The notes under the pieces were generated by a model. It was not told the origin of the DNA. It saw nothing but the letters and a program-made list of their open reading frames with translations, and did no database searches. This document shows, piece by piece, positions 12,007 through 24,452 of a DNA stretch of 64,000 nucleotides. Origin of the DNA: Mallotus nudiflorus. Taxonomy: Eukaryota; Streptophyta; Magnoliopsida; Malpighiales; Euphorbiaceae. The stretch lies in the NCBI GenBank assembly GCA_947683625.1, contig CANTUR010000111.1:496001-560000 (forward strand), given 5' to 3'. The position numbers were made by a program, and so were the translations under genes. Position 1 is the first letter of the stretch, and every line of letters starts with the position of its first letter.

Positions 12007-12897
12007 AGCTTATAGCTTGTTGCATACCATCTATCTACAATAATTAAATAAAGGGTATCACATTCTCCTGTTGTCCCTGTATTTGCTAAAAAAAATTCAT
12101 GACGTGCTATTTTTTAAGATCAATGCTAGCTCATATGATGATAAATAATTATAGGGCAATTATACATGTCGCAAATTGCGACATGAACAATAAATCACAA
12201 ATGTGGTAAATAACTACTTTAGTCCTTAAAAAATAACCTATTTAATCCCTATAAAAAACTTTTTTTCTTCCATTTTTGCCCCTAAATATAGGGGGCTCTA
12301 TCCGTTTGAATGGAGGTCATTTTGGAAAAAATGACCCTTGCAATGGAAATGTTAGATGCAACATCCAACATTTCCCTAAATAAAACTACCCATGTCTTCA
12401 ACCTTCATTGTATGATCTCATCTTGCAGTCTCCACAAATTTAGCTGCATCATAGAGAATGTTTATATATATAAAGAGTGGCCTATTGGCCATTTCTTTAC
12501 TGCTTCATATATTAAAATGAGAATTTAAAATTTATTAATGTTGCAAAATTAATTTCTATCTAATTTAATTTTAGTGACATTCTAAAATGTCAATTTTAAT
12601 TCAATTACTATTAATTAGTAAAATTAATTTTTATGTAATTTAAAACAAGAGAACTATACATATTATGTAATGGAAAGATATTTATATCATAGAGATTGAG
12701 TAAATGTTGTCTTCAATGTTAAACCATTGGCATGCTATATTGGAGAACGCATATATTGAAAAATAAACTTGTTTTAACTAAAGGAAACTTCTAACTTAGG
12801 TGATTAATTATTATTAGTTGGTATGACAAATTATTAATATTAGTTAGAGTGAGTTATATTACTTTTAAGTGTATGTTTAGGATTTGCCACACGTTCC
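12007..12897. other. RIP1 downstream spacer, no gene seen
   Basis: AT-rich sequence. The first 130 bases resemble the 3' flank of RIP3 and RIP4 (the AATAAA of RIP4 has become AATAAT here). A short open stretch at 12310-12528 shows no recognisable domain. A near-perfect palindrome lies at 12165-12185. Confidence 0.6.
12165..12185. repeat. Short perfect inverted repeat
   Basis: Ten-base arms CATGTCGCAA and TTGCGACATG flank a single A. It could form a hairpin; no function is evident. Confidence 0.7.
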
Positions 12898-15866
12898 TTT
12901 GTATCCCTTGTTTTTGCTTTAAAGTCACATTGGCAAGCTTTGAGGATGGCTTTTCCTTTGTTTATCGCCACTCCTCAAAGCGATTCGTTGGACATTGATG
13001 ATGTTCTTTCTAGTTATCTAGTATTTGTTAGAGGTAGAGAATTGCCAGCATAATTAGTATTATTGTATGTGATGGAGTTCAATGTGATTCTAGGTATAGA
13101 TTAGTTGTCTCAGCACTATGTCGGTATGGATTGTTGAAGTAAATAGGTGATTTTTAGAATTCCTAATGAAGAAGAGTTTAAGTTTGTGGGTGATAAGAGT
13201 TCTGCACCTCAAAATCTCATCTCCGCTATCACGGCTATAAAGATGCTAAGAAAGGGTTGCCATGGATATTTGGCATTAGTTAGGGATACTTGAATGGAGA
13301 AGTTGTCACTCACATATGTTCCTGTGGCCTATGAGTTTTTTGATGTTTTTCCTAAGGAGTTGCTAGGTTTACTACCTCACAAAGAGATTGAGTTCTGTAT
13401 AGATGTGGTTTCAAGAACTACTCTTATTTCGATGTCTCCCTATAGAATGGATCCTGCAGAGTTAAAAGAGTTAAAAGAGCAGTTATACGAATTGCTAGAT
13501 AAGGGTTTCATCAGACCCATTGTTTCTCATTAGGGTGCACTAGTCCTGTTTGTGAGGAAGAAGGATGGTACCCTGAGACTGTGCATAGATTATAGAGAGC
13601 TGAATAAGATGATAATGAAGAACAAGTATCCTCTCATGAGGATAGATGATCTGTTTGATTAGCTTCAAGTGCGCAATTCTTTTCTAAGATTAACTTGAGG
13701 TCAGGTTATCATCAGTTGTGGATCAGTAAGGCCAATGCTCTTAAAATGACATTCTGCACTTGATATAGCTATGAATTTTTAGTGATGTCATTAGGGTTAA
13801 CTAATGCACCAATTGCTTTTATGGATGTGATTAATAAGATATTCAAACCATATGTAGATCAGTTTATAGTAGTCTTCATTGATGATATACTGGTGTATTC
13901 GAAGAGTATAGAGGAGCATGTATATCACTTAAGGACTATACTGCAGACACTGAGAGAACATCAACTTTATGTTAAATTCTCAAAGTGTGATTTCTAAATG
14001 AAGAGTGTTACATTCCTTAGACACGTAGTGTCTAAAGATAGTATCCAGGTTGATCCATAAAAGATTGAGGTAGTATCTAAGTGTCCCAGACTAAAGACAA
14101 TTACAGAGATTTGAAGTTTTCTAGGTTTAGCTGGGTATTATAGGAGGTTTATGAAGTATTTTTTTAGAATTGCATATTTGCTTAACTTAGAAGAATATGA
14201 AGTTTGAGTGGTCAGATGTTTCCAATTGATGAAGGAAAAGTTAACCATGACTTTGCCTAATGGAGTAAATAAATTCATAATGTATTGTGATGCCTATAAA
14301 GTTGGCTTAGGTTATGTGTTGATGCATAATAGTAGGGTGATAGCTTATGCTTTGAGGCAGTTGAAGAAGCATGAACAGAATTATCCTACCCATGGCTTAG
14401 AGATGGCTGTAGTGATCTTTGCTCTCAAGATTTGGAAACATTATCTGTACGGGGTGACTTATGAGATTTTCACAAACCATAAGAGCCTTAAGTATATTTT
14501 TCAACAAAGAGATCTGAATCTGAGACAGAGGAGATGGTTAGAACTCCTGAAAGACTATCACTATGAGATTCTTTATCATCCAGGCAAGGCTAATGTAGTA
14601 GCAGATGCCTTGAGTAGGAAGTCCTCAAGTAGTCTTGCTCACATCAGTGTGGAGAGGAGACTGTTGATCCAAAAGTTGCACTAGTTAGTGGATCAAGGTC
14701 TGATGATGAAGATGAGTATATCTGGTGGATTGTTAGCTTAGTTCAGAGTTCGATCTATGCTAACAGATAGGATTAAAGCAGCTTAAGGCTAAGATCCTAT
14801 TCTAGCAGAGCTTGCAGAGAATACTTATGCAGGAAAGTTCACTAATTTCACACTTGATGATGAAGGTGTTTTGTGGATCAGTGGTAGGTTGTGCATTCCT
14901 GAAATGGATAATTTAAGAGAAGAGATCCTTAAGGAAGCATATTCTATAGCCTACAATGTACATCTAGGTGTCATTAAAATGTACCATAGTATCAGAGATT
15001 TGTACTAGTGGGATGGAATGAAGAAAGATGTAGTTGATTTTATTACTAAGTGTTTAACTTATCAGCAAGTGAAAGCTGAACATCAAAGCCTTCTATGAAG
15101 CTTCAGCCACATCCTATTCCTGAGTGGAAATGGGACAAAATTGCTATGAATTTTGTGGTTGGGTTACCTCATTCTAAGGATGGGTATAATTCCATCTGGA
15201 TGATTATGGACAGGTTAACCAAGTCTACTCATTTCTTGCTAGTGAAACCCACTTATTCTGTAGATAAATTGGCAAAACTGTATGTTAAGCATACTGTGTA
15301 GCTTCATGGAGTACTTGTGTCCATTGTATCTGATATCAATTCAGTTCAGTTCAGTTTTTACCTCTCATTTTTTGCAGAAGTTACAGAAAGTAATGGGCAC
15401 TAGGCTTGATTTCAGTAGTACTTTTCACCTTCAGGTAGATGGTTAATCTAAGAGGACGATCCAGAAACTCAAAGATATGTTGAGGATGTGTGTATTGGAT
15501 CTGAGAGGTAGCTGGGATGATCATTTATAGCTTATGGAGTTTGCATATAATAACAACAACGATAGTAGTATTAAGATGGCAACATATAGGGCTTTGTACA
15601 GAAGAAAGTGTAAATCCCCTCTGTGTTGGGATGAGATTAGAGAGAGCATTGACTGGACATGAGAAAGTTTAGGATGCTGTTGAGAAGGTTGTTGTGATTA
15701 AAAGGAGATTAGGGACTGCAACTAGTAGATAAAAGAGCTAAGCGGATCCAAGGCATAGAGATGTGGAGTTTCAGGTTAGGGACTATGTGTTTCTGAAAGT
15801 GTCTTCGATGAATGGTGTGATGAGATTTGGCAAAAAGGGAAAGCTAGCACCGAGATATATTGGGTA
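12898..15866 (+). mobile_element. Ty3/gypsy retrotransposon fragment (pol only)
   Basis: An internal fragment without LTRs. Its left end fades into AT-rich sequence near 12898. Its right end stops inside the integrase C-terminal region, where LTR-like family D sequence begins (15867). The domain order protease, RT, RNase H, integrase is diagnostic of gypsy elements. The wording of the RT start (an F-P-K-E-L-L-G-L-L-P-H stretch) fits a plant chromovirus of the Del/Tekay type, although no chromodomain is present to confirm it. Confidence 0.88.
12898..15866 (+). pseudogene. Gypsy pol remnant: protease, RT, RNase H, integrase
   Basis: The retropepsin C-terminal part is at 12950-13130 (an I-L-G-I-D-x-L motif). 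The RT region is 13294-14150; its catalytic box reads F-I-D-D near 13878-13889. RNase H is at 14208-14684 (residues about 20-150 of that open stretch, ending V-A-D-A-L-S-R). The zinc-binding H2C2 module is about 14900-15080 and the integrase core 15095-15600. At the expected first catalytic Asp of the integrase the sequence reads M-N-F, so the acid is Asn. Stops near 13533, 13660, 14000, 14684, 15006 and 15301 show long decay. Confidence 0.85.
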
Positions 15867-17410
15867 TTAAAATAATTTTTGTAAATTATTTACTATTTTT
15901 AACTAATTAAAACTAATTTTCAAAAATTATATTCAAATAATATATATTATTACTATTTTGGTGATTAAATGGATTTTTAATTACCTTTATGATATATTTA
16001 AGCTATTTGAGTATATAAAAGTGAATTTTACCATTTTATATGGAATTATGGAAATTTTGGATTTTAATATTAGATTATTATTATTTGAGATTTTATTTAA
16101 TTATTGTGAAAATAATTATATTTAGTGATTTAATGTTTAAATATATTATATATTAGTATTTTATGGACATTTATAGAATTTAATGATTTTTAGTATGTTT
16201 ATTATGTTATATTTATTGTTGAAATTTGTGAACCCCAGTTGGAAAATTATACAGTTCGGGGTCTCAACCTGAGGTGTTGAGTTTTATGGTTTTAAAAGTG
16301 TATTTTCTTATAGGATCGACTATACTATATGTAGAGAGAATTTTGTTTTACAGAGAAAATTCTACCAAATTTTTAATAAAATTCTCATAAAACGTGACAT
16401 CGGGTTGATTCTAAATGTCTGTTTTTGTTTGAGTTTTAAATTTCTAGATTGAGTCTCCTTTATAAGTATAAGTTAGAAATTTATTTTAATTTGTTATTAT
16501 TTATTTTCTAACTGCGTTGAGACCGAGGCCTATCAGACCGAGCCCGTCAAGCCTATCTCGAGGAGCGCAAACTTGTGACTTATTATTTTATATATGTATT
16601 GCATATAGGGTGCATGAATTTGAGTTTTTATATTTCCATAATGAGTTTAAATATGAATTATTTTATTAAATGATTTAGTATATGTTTGGTATACTTTCAG
16701 TATGATATATTTTAATATATCTATATATGGAATATTTATGCATGTTGTAATTTTGAGTATATACCTAATATATTTTTGGTATATTCATGGTTTATTTGGG
16801 TATATTTGTAGTATATATATCTAGTTTATATTTAGTATATTTTCAGTATACTTTGGGTATACTTTTAGTATATAATTGGTATATTCCTCTTTAAACGAAC
16901 GCCACTTGTATTTTAATTATGCATTTTTACTATTTTTAATAATTATAAGAATGATTTGAAGGATAGCAGTAGAACATGCTATCTAATAGGCTACGCTAAG
17001 ATTGTTGCACGATAGTATGGTAGAATTAGGTTGAGAATCTAATATTGCTATTGAAATATTGGTTTTAGAAAAAGCTAACTGTGGATCATCGGTTAACTAA
17101 GTGTACTCAAGTCCAGTCATACTGATAGTGAGATTGTGAAGCCTCGGTTGACCTAATGTACTCGGGGCTAGTCTATGACCTTAAGTTGGATAAATTAATA
17201 CTTGGAGTTTTGATTAAGCCTGTTGGCTGATGATTTTTATGATCGAGGTTGTTAACTATTAGGGTTCTGCTCCGGTCTTTCAATTAAAATATTTTATGCA
17301 TCTATTATATATATAAAATGAATTTTAGCATCTATGTGAAATGCTTGTGTATATGTATATATATATACTAATGTCTGATTATATATGTTTTAGATTGCAT
17401 GTACATATAA
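15867..17410 (-). mobile_element. LTR-like copy of family D, part 1 (minus orientation)
   Basis: Together with 24453-24866 this is one LTR-like sequence, split by the CACTA element. On the minus strand it starts TGTCATGACCC (24866) and runs through the same landmarks as the solo LTR D at 37262-40321: degenerate repeats rich in CGAGAGC-type words (17040-17200 here), a GAGACCGAGGC block (16520-16530) and a TTTTACAGAG...TCTACC block (16340-16360). No coding sequence is present. Confidence 0.65.
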
Positions 17411-17960
17411 CACTACAAAAAAAAACTCTATTTTATAACAGCAAAATCCGTTACAAATATGTTAAAAATGAGCATTTGTAACGGAAATATTTTGTTAAAA
17501 ATTTGATGGTTACAAATTTTTTGTAACATAAATAAAAATTCCGTTACAAATTTTGTAACTACTTTGTAATAGATATTCCATTACTAATTTATAACAAAAT
17601 TATAATCTGTTACAAATTTGTTACAAATTACTTAGTAGCTAAGTGGAGAAATCCATTACAAATTTATAATGGATTTGTAACAGATAACATCTGTTGCAAA
17701 ATTAGTAACAAAATTTTCCGTTACAAATTTTTAACAGATTGAATTTGTTACACATTTGTTATAAATTTGTAACAAATTTTTTGTTATAAATCTGTTACAA
17801 TTTGTAACAGATTATAACTGTTAAAAATTTGTAACTTAAGAGCTATGACAAATCCATTACAAATTTGTAACATATTTTTAATTTGTTACTACCTTCAAAA
17901 GAGTTGTAACATAATATTTGTTACAAAATTATAAAAGAATTCATTACAAAAACATATATA
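17411..17960. repeat. CACTA left subterminal repeat zone
   Basis: More than a dozen copies of GTTACAAAT or its complement ATTTGTAAC, many extended to CCGTTACAAAT, are packed in about 550 bases. The zone mirrors the right end. Confidence 0.85.
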
Positions 17961-18257
17961 AAAATTATTATTATTATTATTATTATTTGAACAAATAGAA
18001 AAATCACATAATATTAAAATATAAAAATATAATTGTTATACAATAGTATTATAGTGATATAAAATAAATAAACAGATTACAAAGTTCTCATAGGTAGTAT
18101 GGGCTCACAGTCAAAACCCTATCTAATTTCAAAATTCCAACCTTCATCCAATTGATTTTCATTCCCTTCATTGGCTTGTCAAATCATTTGCTACATCTCC
18201 ACTACTCTGAGCCAAAGGATTTAAATGTTGAAATTCAAAAGTTTTTTTTTTTTTTGT

Positions 18258-19645
18258 TTATAATTTCTTATAGTCACATGAAATATTATAATTTGTAGTA
18301 ATACTCACATCCACTTGCTCAACCTTCCACTTAACCTTTGCAACAACACCATCATGCATAGGCACATATTCCTAACGGTTTTTTTTTTTGTTTCAAAAAA
18401 TATATAATAACAATAAATAGAAGAAGTAGAGGAAGAAAGGATAAAATAAAGAATTAATGTGCTTAGAGAGGAAAATATTGATAACCCACCTCAAGTTTCT
18501 GAATGAGCTCTTTGACATTTGGAGCAAAAACAATAATGCAACATTGAGAAGGCATAATGAATCCATCATCCATGGCCTTGTGGATGAAAGTAAGCATAAG
18601 ATTGTAGTAGCCATCCACATTAAGCAAGCCTACATGTTAAAATTATTAATTATAATTATAATTATGAACAAATTCAAGAGTGACAATTTATTATTAATTG
18701 CTATGAAACATTGAATAAAACCAACTTTCAGAAAACTTAAATCCAATCCTATCTTATTAAGGACATGAAAGTTGATTTACAGACTTGTCATGGATGCTTA
18801 GTTGGGCCCATGTAATCACTTTCAATAGCTCCTCCAATGTTCCATATCCACCTATGATTATTTATATGTGTGCAAACATTATCACTATCAGATCATAAAA
18901 ATTATATTACATTGTTATTATTAATATTAATATTATAGAAAAAAAAAGGGGAGAGCGAGAGAAAGACCTGGCAAGGCAACAAAACAGTTAGAATAACGGG
19001 CCATCTCAACTTTCCTTTGGTGCATGTCGACTACTGACCTGACCTCCCCGATTGTTTCTCCAATTATCTGCTTAATAAAAGCAACCAAAATAATTATAGT
19101 TAAGTACACATCTATGTTTAACTTGTAAAAATAATAATAATAAAAAAAGCAACGCCATAAACAAAATGCTATCATTTTTGGAATAATATTATTCATATAT
19201 ACTTCAACTATATGAGATGATACAACAATAACTCAAGAAAACTAATTAATCCAGTACCTACCCACTTCAAAAATACCAAATTATGTGTAATTTAATTACC
19301 TCTTTGTTCATCAAAGTTTTCGAGATGATTCTAAAAAAAAATATAGAAGAAATATAATCAAAAATCAATTAATCAGTCTTGAGATACTAAGCCCATCAAC
19401 CCAATCTCCTTGAAATCTTAACATGTACCAAAGAAAATATGTGATTTTGAGCTTCCTTGCGCTTCTAAACCAGAAAGGTATCAAAGAAAAAAAAAATGCA
19501 GAGAGAGAGAGACTTGAAAGAACCATACCAGTTCTCAGCCAAGCTCAAGAGCAGCATCTCTATAATAATCTTTCTTGCCAGTGCTGCTACCACAAAAGAC
19601 ACAAACCCTTTTGAACCTAGACTTCACAACTCTATTCTCCTCCAT
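18258..19645 (-). pseudogene. LOG-like: LOG-like cytokinin riboside 5'-monophosphate phosphoribohydrolase, captured by CACTA
   Basis: LOG enzymes release active cytokinin bases from nucleotide precursors in the cytosol. Exons readable on the minus strand: 19645-19529 (ATG, then V-C-V-F-C-G-S-S), a damaged piece at about 19420-19375 (G-L-M-G-L-V-S-Q), 19330-19300, 19067-18968 (D-M-H-Q-R-K-x-E-M-A-R), 18851-18781 (G-G-Y-G-T-L-E-E-L), 18629-18490 (G-L-L-N-V-D-G-Y-Y) and 18371-18258 with a TAA stop. Most borders keep GT and AG, so capture was at DNA level with introns. The family signature PGGYGTLEE is intact across the splice. An in-frame TGA near the end of exon 1 and lost bases in exon 2 (the Y-G-G-G part) mean no normal LOG is made. 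Confidence 0.88.
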
Positions 19646-21040
19646 CTTCCCCTTGTTTCGTGTTAATTGTTGGTAGTAAATGAGCTTGAAAATTTTTTTT
19701 CTTTTTCTTTTTCTTTTCAGGAGCCCGTAAATGATAACCCATCACATGGCAGAGGATGAAGTGGGGGTGGGAGGCGGCTGCTGGATGAGATAGAGAAGCT
19801 ACCTTGGTTACATGCTGGCTGACTTTGGAGATATGTTGCAGGCTTTGGAGATACATTGCAGCGATGTGTTGCTTACTTTGGAGATATTTTGTAGAAGATA
19901 TAGGCTGTAACAGACTCAAAGCTAATAATCAGCTTCTTTTTTTTTTCCGAAGTAAAGAACCTTACTTTTGAACCCACCATGAACTGACATTTTTTCTTTT
20001 ATGCAGTGAATTCCCATGCAATTAAAAGAAAATCAAGAACAATTATGCAGTGAGTTCCTTTGAAAAATGTAAAGATGTGCTCAATTATTTGCCACTACCA
20101 GACAACACGCAAGGTGCATATAACACAATAAAGAAATTGAGGAAAATGAACTTAATTATTATACCTCAACTAGCTTATAAAGCTTGTAGATGTCCTCAAC
20201 CTATTCTACACCAGCCAAATCATTATTGGCATCTGCTGCATCAATATCAATAACGTCCTCTTTTGGTTTGTTTGTTAGACAACAAGCATTCTACATTTAC
20301 AAAAAAAGACAAATAAATAACAAATCAGAGTGAGAAACGAAAATAGAAAAAGATCCAAATACAGTAACAGATTCATATTTTTGTATATAATTAGACCCAA
20401 ATATTAAATAACTTATACCGAATTAAAAAAAAAAAAACTGATTTCAAACAGACGCTGAAATTCCAGCAGAAGGGCTATTATTTGGAACCAAAATGCCCGT
20501 TGGCATGAGCTCCACGGCAGGGGATCTATCTCTAATGGTTTGAAAGCATTGAACCCTAGGTACATGATTCGAATAATTACTCGAAGTGGGATAGAAGCAG
20601 AAGCGAACAAAAACAAATAATCATCAGAAAATAAATGAGAAGAAGTTCTTTTGCATACATGAACTGCGGTGCTACTGCTACACTAATCCATGTACTATTT
20701 GTAGATTAAAGAACAAGCGTATGCACATGGATCCACTACAAGTCACTTGGAAGCAATAGCCTTCGGCTTTCCTTATTAAAATACTGTCAATTGAAAGCAA
20801 GCCTAGAAAATGATAATCATTATCCAATCTAAATCCAAGCAAGAAACGGTTTTCATTAACAGAGTATACTGCCAATTGAAAACAAAGGGCAAAGCCTACA
20901 AAATGAGCATGTAGTCTAATCTATGTTGTTAGAGAACAAGGTTTCTCCTTTTTACAGCAGACAACAAATTGGGAAAAAAAAAGGCTGGTCCATGAATTCC
21001 TAAGTCACTGGAGGGAGTGTGCATATAATTACCTCAAATA
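19646..21040. other. CACTA interior without recognised gene
   Basis: Unique-looking sequence between the LOG copy and a possible second captured fragment. Short open stretches (for example 20413-20616 and 20678-20875, minus) show no family I recognise. Slightly less AT-rich pockets near 20480-20560 suggest former exonic sequence, but this is only an impression. Confidence 0.4.
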
Positions 21041-21049
21041 ATGTGCTAC

Positions 21050-21960
21050 CAAGGTCCTAATTTTGGCCAGTCTCTATCAACTTTCTCGGCTTCAAGGCTT
21101 CCTCAGCATTCTCTTGCTTGGGAACAAAGTCTAACAACATTAAATGAATGAGTAACAGCATCATCAGACAATAATAATTCCAGGAAGCATAAGTAATGTT
21201 TATGCACAAAAAGTTCAGAATTAAGCATTAAATGGGAAAGATGGAGCAAATCATAGAGAAGACTTCATAAGTACCTGAAAGAAAGTTAAATCTTCTTTGA
21301 TCAATGACAACCGACGCTGAAACCAAAAACCAAAAAGAAAGCATCTTAACACCATCTCAATAAAATACAGAAATACTACTTTGCAAAATGCAGTATATTA
21401 ATACAGTGGTCTTTTGGCCATTGTACAATTCCAAGGTTGGCACAGTTTGAAAGTGGAGCATAGTTGTTTACCACCTTCTTTATAGTAAAGTCATAATAAT
21501 ATACGAATACAATAATTTATTTGGCCAGTTGAATAGTTCTTCTATACATATAAATAAACAAGCTATCAATGAATTTTCAAGTTGCACAAGGGTTGCAGTG
21601 CAAGAACCTTAATGATGTAAAATTCAAATCAGGATATGTAATTATGTGCTAAATCTCTCCCAACCAAATCACCAGAGTAAAATAACAGTACCCAAACCAT
21701 ATTTGCATCAGAATTCCATCACAACTCTCATTAGCATACGACTTTTCCACACTTTTATAACACATGAAACGATCAAAAGAATTAGCTACCACAAACATTC
21801 AAGATTCCTATCTCAAGAAAGTAAATTAGAGTTCGCATGTATAAATTGTACAACTAATGCAAAGAAACGAAAAATAGAAAAAGAGTGACAGAGGAAAAGA
21901 GAGACAGACCTTAACAAGATTGTTGTGATCGGGTCATATTGCAGCGAGCGGTGAAGAAGA
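21050..21960 (-). pseudogene. Possible second captured gene fragment in CACTA
   Basis: On the minus strand, three exon-like pieces with plausible splice borders line up. The first, ending near 21910, is followed by GTCTGT. The second, at about 21318-21276 (R-R-L-S-L-I-K-E-D-L-T-F-F-Q), lies between TTTCAG and GTACTT. The third, about 21131-21060, ends in a TAG stop after K-L-I-E-T-G-Q-N. I do not recognise the family. It could be the tail of a small host gene transduplicated like LOG, or chance. Confidence 0.3.
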
Positions 21961-22199
21961 AGCGAAGACCAGGGATTGTTGTGAGATCTAAAAGAGAGGA
22001 TAATTGCTAAACTTACTTTCTTGATTGTTGTGGAGATGAAAGGAAAGAAATAGGGGAAGCGAAGGAAGGGAATAAAAAAATGCAGAGAAGGGAAAAAAAG
22101 AGGTAGCAGTGATTGAAAAAGTGCAAAATAAAATGTTAGGGTTAGATAGATATTAGGGACATTTTGAAACTACCATCTCTAAACAAATAGAAGGTTTAA

Positions 22200-24170
22200 T
22201 TTAAAATATTGAAAATATAAAATGAGAGTAAAAATGATCCTAAACTATGTAATTTTATAAAAAAATTAAATTTGAATATATTTAAAAAATATAAAATTAA
22301 TGATAAATTTATTAAGCTGATTTTAATAAATTATAAAAAATATCATTTTTATTATTTTTAAATTAAAGAAAAAATAAATTTTATAGAAATATTTTTAAAA
22401 TTATCATAAAATAAAAATGAAAATGAAAAAAAAAATAAAATAAATTTGTGATTAAAAAATGTTAGAGCTTTTTAAATTGAAAAAAAATAAAAATAAAAGT
22501 CTCTTAAAAGCCAAATATATTTTTTTAAAAGCCTAAGATATTTTGTAACGGATTAGCAATCCGTTACAAATTTATAACGAATGTCTAATCTGTTACAATT
22601 TTGTAGGGTCAAAGTTTTTCTTTTTTGAAAATCTAACATATTTTGTAACGGATTAGTAATCTGTTACAAATTTATAAGACCAAAATTTTTTTAAAAGTCT
22701 AGCATTATTTTGTAACGGATTACAATCCGTTACAAATTTGAAAGTCCAAATATTATAGACATATTTGAATAAAATATCTCTAATTAAGTAATTAAAATTT
22801 TAAATTTGAATATATTTAAAATACAAAATTAATGATAAATTTTTTAAGTTGATTTTAATAAATTGGAAAAAATATCATTTTTATTATTTTTAAATTGATG
22901 GAAAAATAAATTTTATAGAAACAATTTTAAAAATATCATATGAAAATGATAAATAAAATAAATTTTTAATTCAAAAATGTTAGAGCTTTTTATATTGAAA
23001 AAATAATAATAAAATAAAAGCCTATTACAAGCCAAATAATTTTTTTAAAAGCCTAACATATTTTATAATGGATGCAGGGCTAAATTTTTTTTGAAAGTCT
23101 AACATATTTTGTAATGGATGTCTAATCCGTTAAAAATTTGCAATGTCAATTTTTTTTTAAAGCCTAACATTATTTTGTAACGGATTACAATCCATTACAA
23201 ATTTGAAAGGCCAATTATTGAATTTAATGTCACTAATTAATTAATTAAAATTTTAAATTTGAATATATTTAAAATATAAAATTAATGATAAATTTGTTAA
23301 GCTAATTTTAATAAATTGTAAAAAATATCATTTTTATTATTTTTAAATTAAAGAAAAAATAAACTTTATAGAAATTGTTTTAAAAATATCATAAAATAAA
23401 AGTGAAATTGATAAATAAAATAAATTAAATTAAATTTTTGATTCAAAAATGTTAGAGCTTTTTAAATTGAAAAAAATAAAAATAAAAGTCTATTAGAAGC
23501 CAAATATATTTTTTTAAAAGTCTAACATATTTTGTAACGGATGTTTGATCCGTTAAAAATTTACAAGGCTAATTTTTTTTTTAAGTCTAACATATTTTGT
23601 AATGGATGTACAATTCGTTACAAATTTGCAAGACCAATTTTTTTAAAAAAATCTAGCATTAGTTTGTAACGGATTACTATCCGTTACAAATTTGCAAGGT
23701 CAAATATTAGAGACATATTTGAATAAAATGTCTTTAATTAATTAATTAAAAAATTAAATTTGAGTGCATTTAAAATATAAAATTAATGATAAATTTGTTA
23801 AGCTGATTTTAATATATTGTAAAAAATATCATTTTTATTATTTTTAAATTGGAGGAAAATAAATTTTATAGAAACACTTTTAAAAACATCATAAAATAAA
23901 AGTGAAAATGATAAATAAAATAAAATAAATTTTTAATTCAAAAATGTTAGAGCTTTTTAAATTGAATAAAAATAAAAATAAAAGTATAAAGCCAATTATT
24001 TTTTTTTAAAAGCCTAACATATTTTGTAACGGATTAGCAATCCGTTATAAATTAATAATTGATGTCTAATCCGTTACAAATTTACAAGGCCAAATATTTT
24101 TTTTTCTGAAAGTCTAACATATTTTGCAACGGATTAGAAATCCGTTACAAATTTGTAACAGCGTATATCC
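22200..24170. repeat. CACTA right subterminal tandem array, about 490-bp units
   Basis: The anchor GTTAGAGCTTTTTA recurs at 22461, 22979, 23451 and 23945, with spacings of 518, 472 and 494. Each unit carries a run of AT-rich filler followed by hairpins such as GTAACGGATT-AC-AATCCGTTAC, flanked by ATTTGTAACGG words. The array would present many transposase sites at one end. Confidence 0.85.
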
Positions 24171-24452
24171 GTTACAAATTTATAACTGTTATATTTATTA
24201 CAAATTTGTTACAAATATTTGCCGCCGAATTAGCGCCTTTTTTGTATCAAATTTAGTAACGAAAAATTTTTGTTACTAAAGATCCATTACAAATATGGAC
24301 AAATCCGTTACAATTTTTATTTTGTAACGGATCTTCTGTTGTTGCAAAAATTTTATTACTAATTTATTATTTCGTTACAAATCCATTACAATTTAGTGAT
24401 AAAAATAATTTGTTACAAATATCTGTTACAAAATAGACTTTTTCTTGTAGTG

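Larger units (their letters stand above)
17411..24452. mobile_element. CACTA (En/Spm-type) DNA transposon carrying host-gene fragments
   Basis: The 7042-bp element starts CACTACAAAAAAAAA and ends TTTTTCTTGTAGTG. The two ends form an imperfect terminal inverted repeat of about 28 bp. The flanks give the 3-bp target duplication TAA (17408-17410 and 24453-24455) typical of the CACTA superfamily. Both subterminal zones are packed with a TTTGTAACGGAT-type motif in both orientations, as expected for transposase-binding arrays. No TnpD-like transposase was recognised, so it is probably non-autonomous. Its middle carries a LOG-like gene copy (18258-19645, minus) and perhaps a second gene fragment. 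Confidence 0.9.

Noticed and set aside
12310..12528. 72-residue plus-strand frame after RIP1
   Set aside because: No recognisable domain, not conserved after RIP3 or RIP4, in AT-rich spacer.
18933..19196. Minus-strand frame taken as a separate 87-residue protein
   Set aside because: It is LOG exon 4 read together with parts of the neighbouring introns; the splice borders explain it better.
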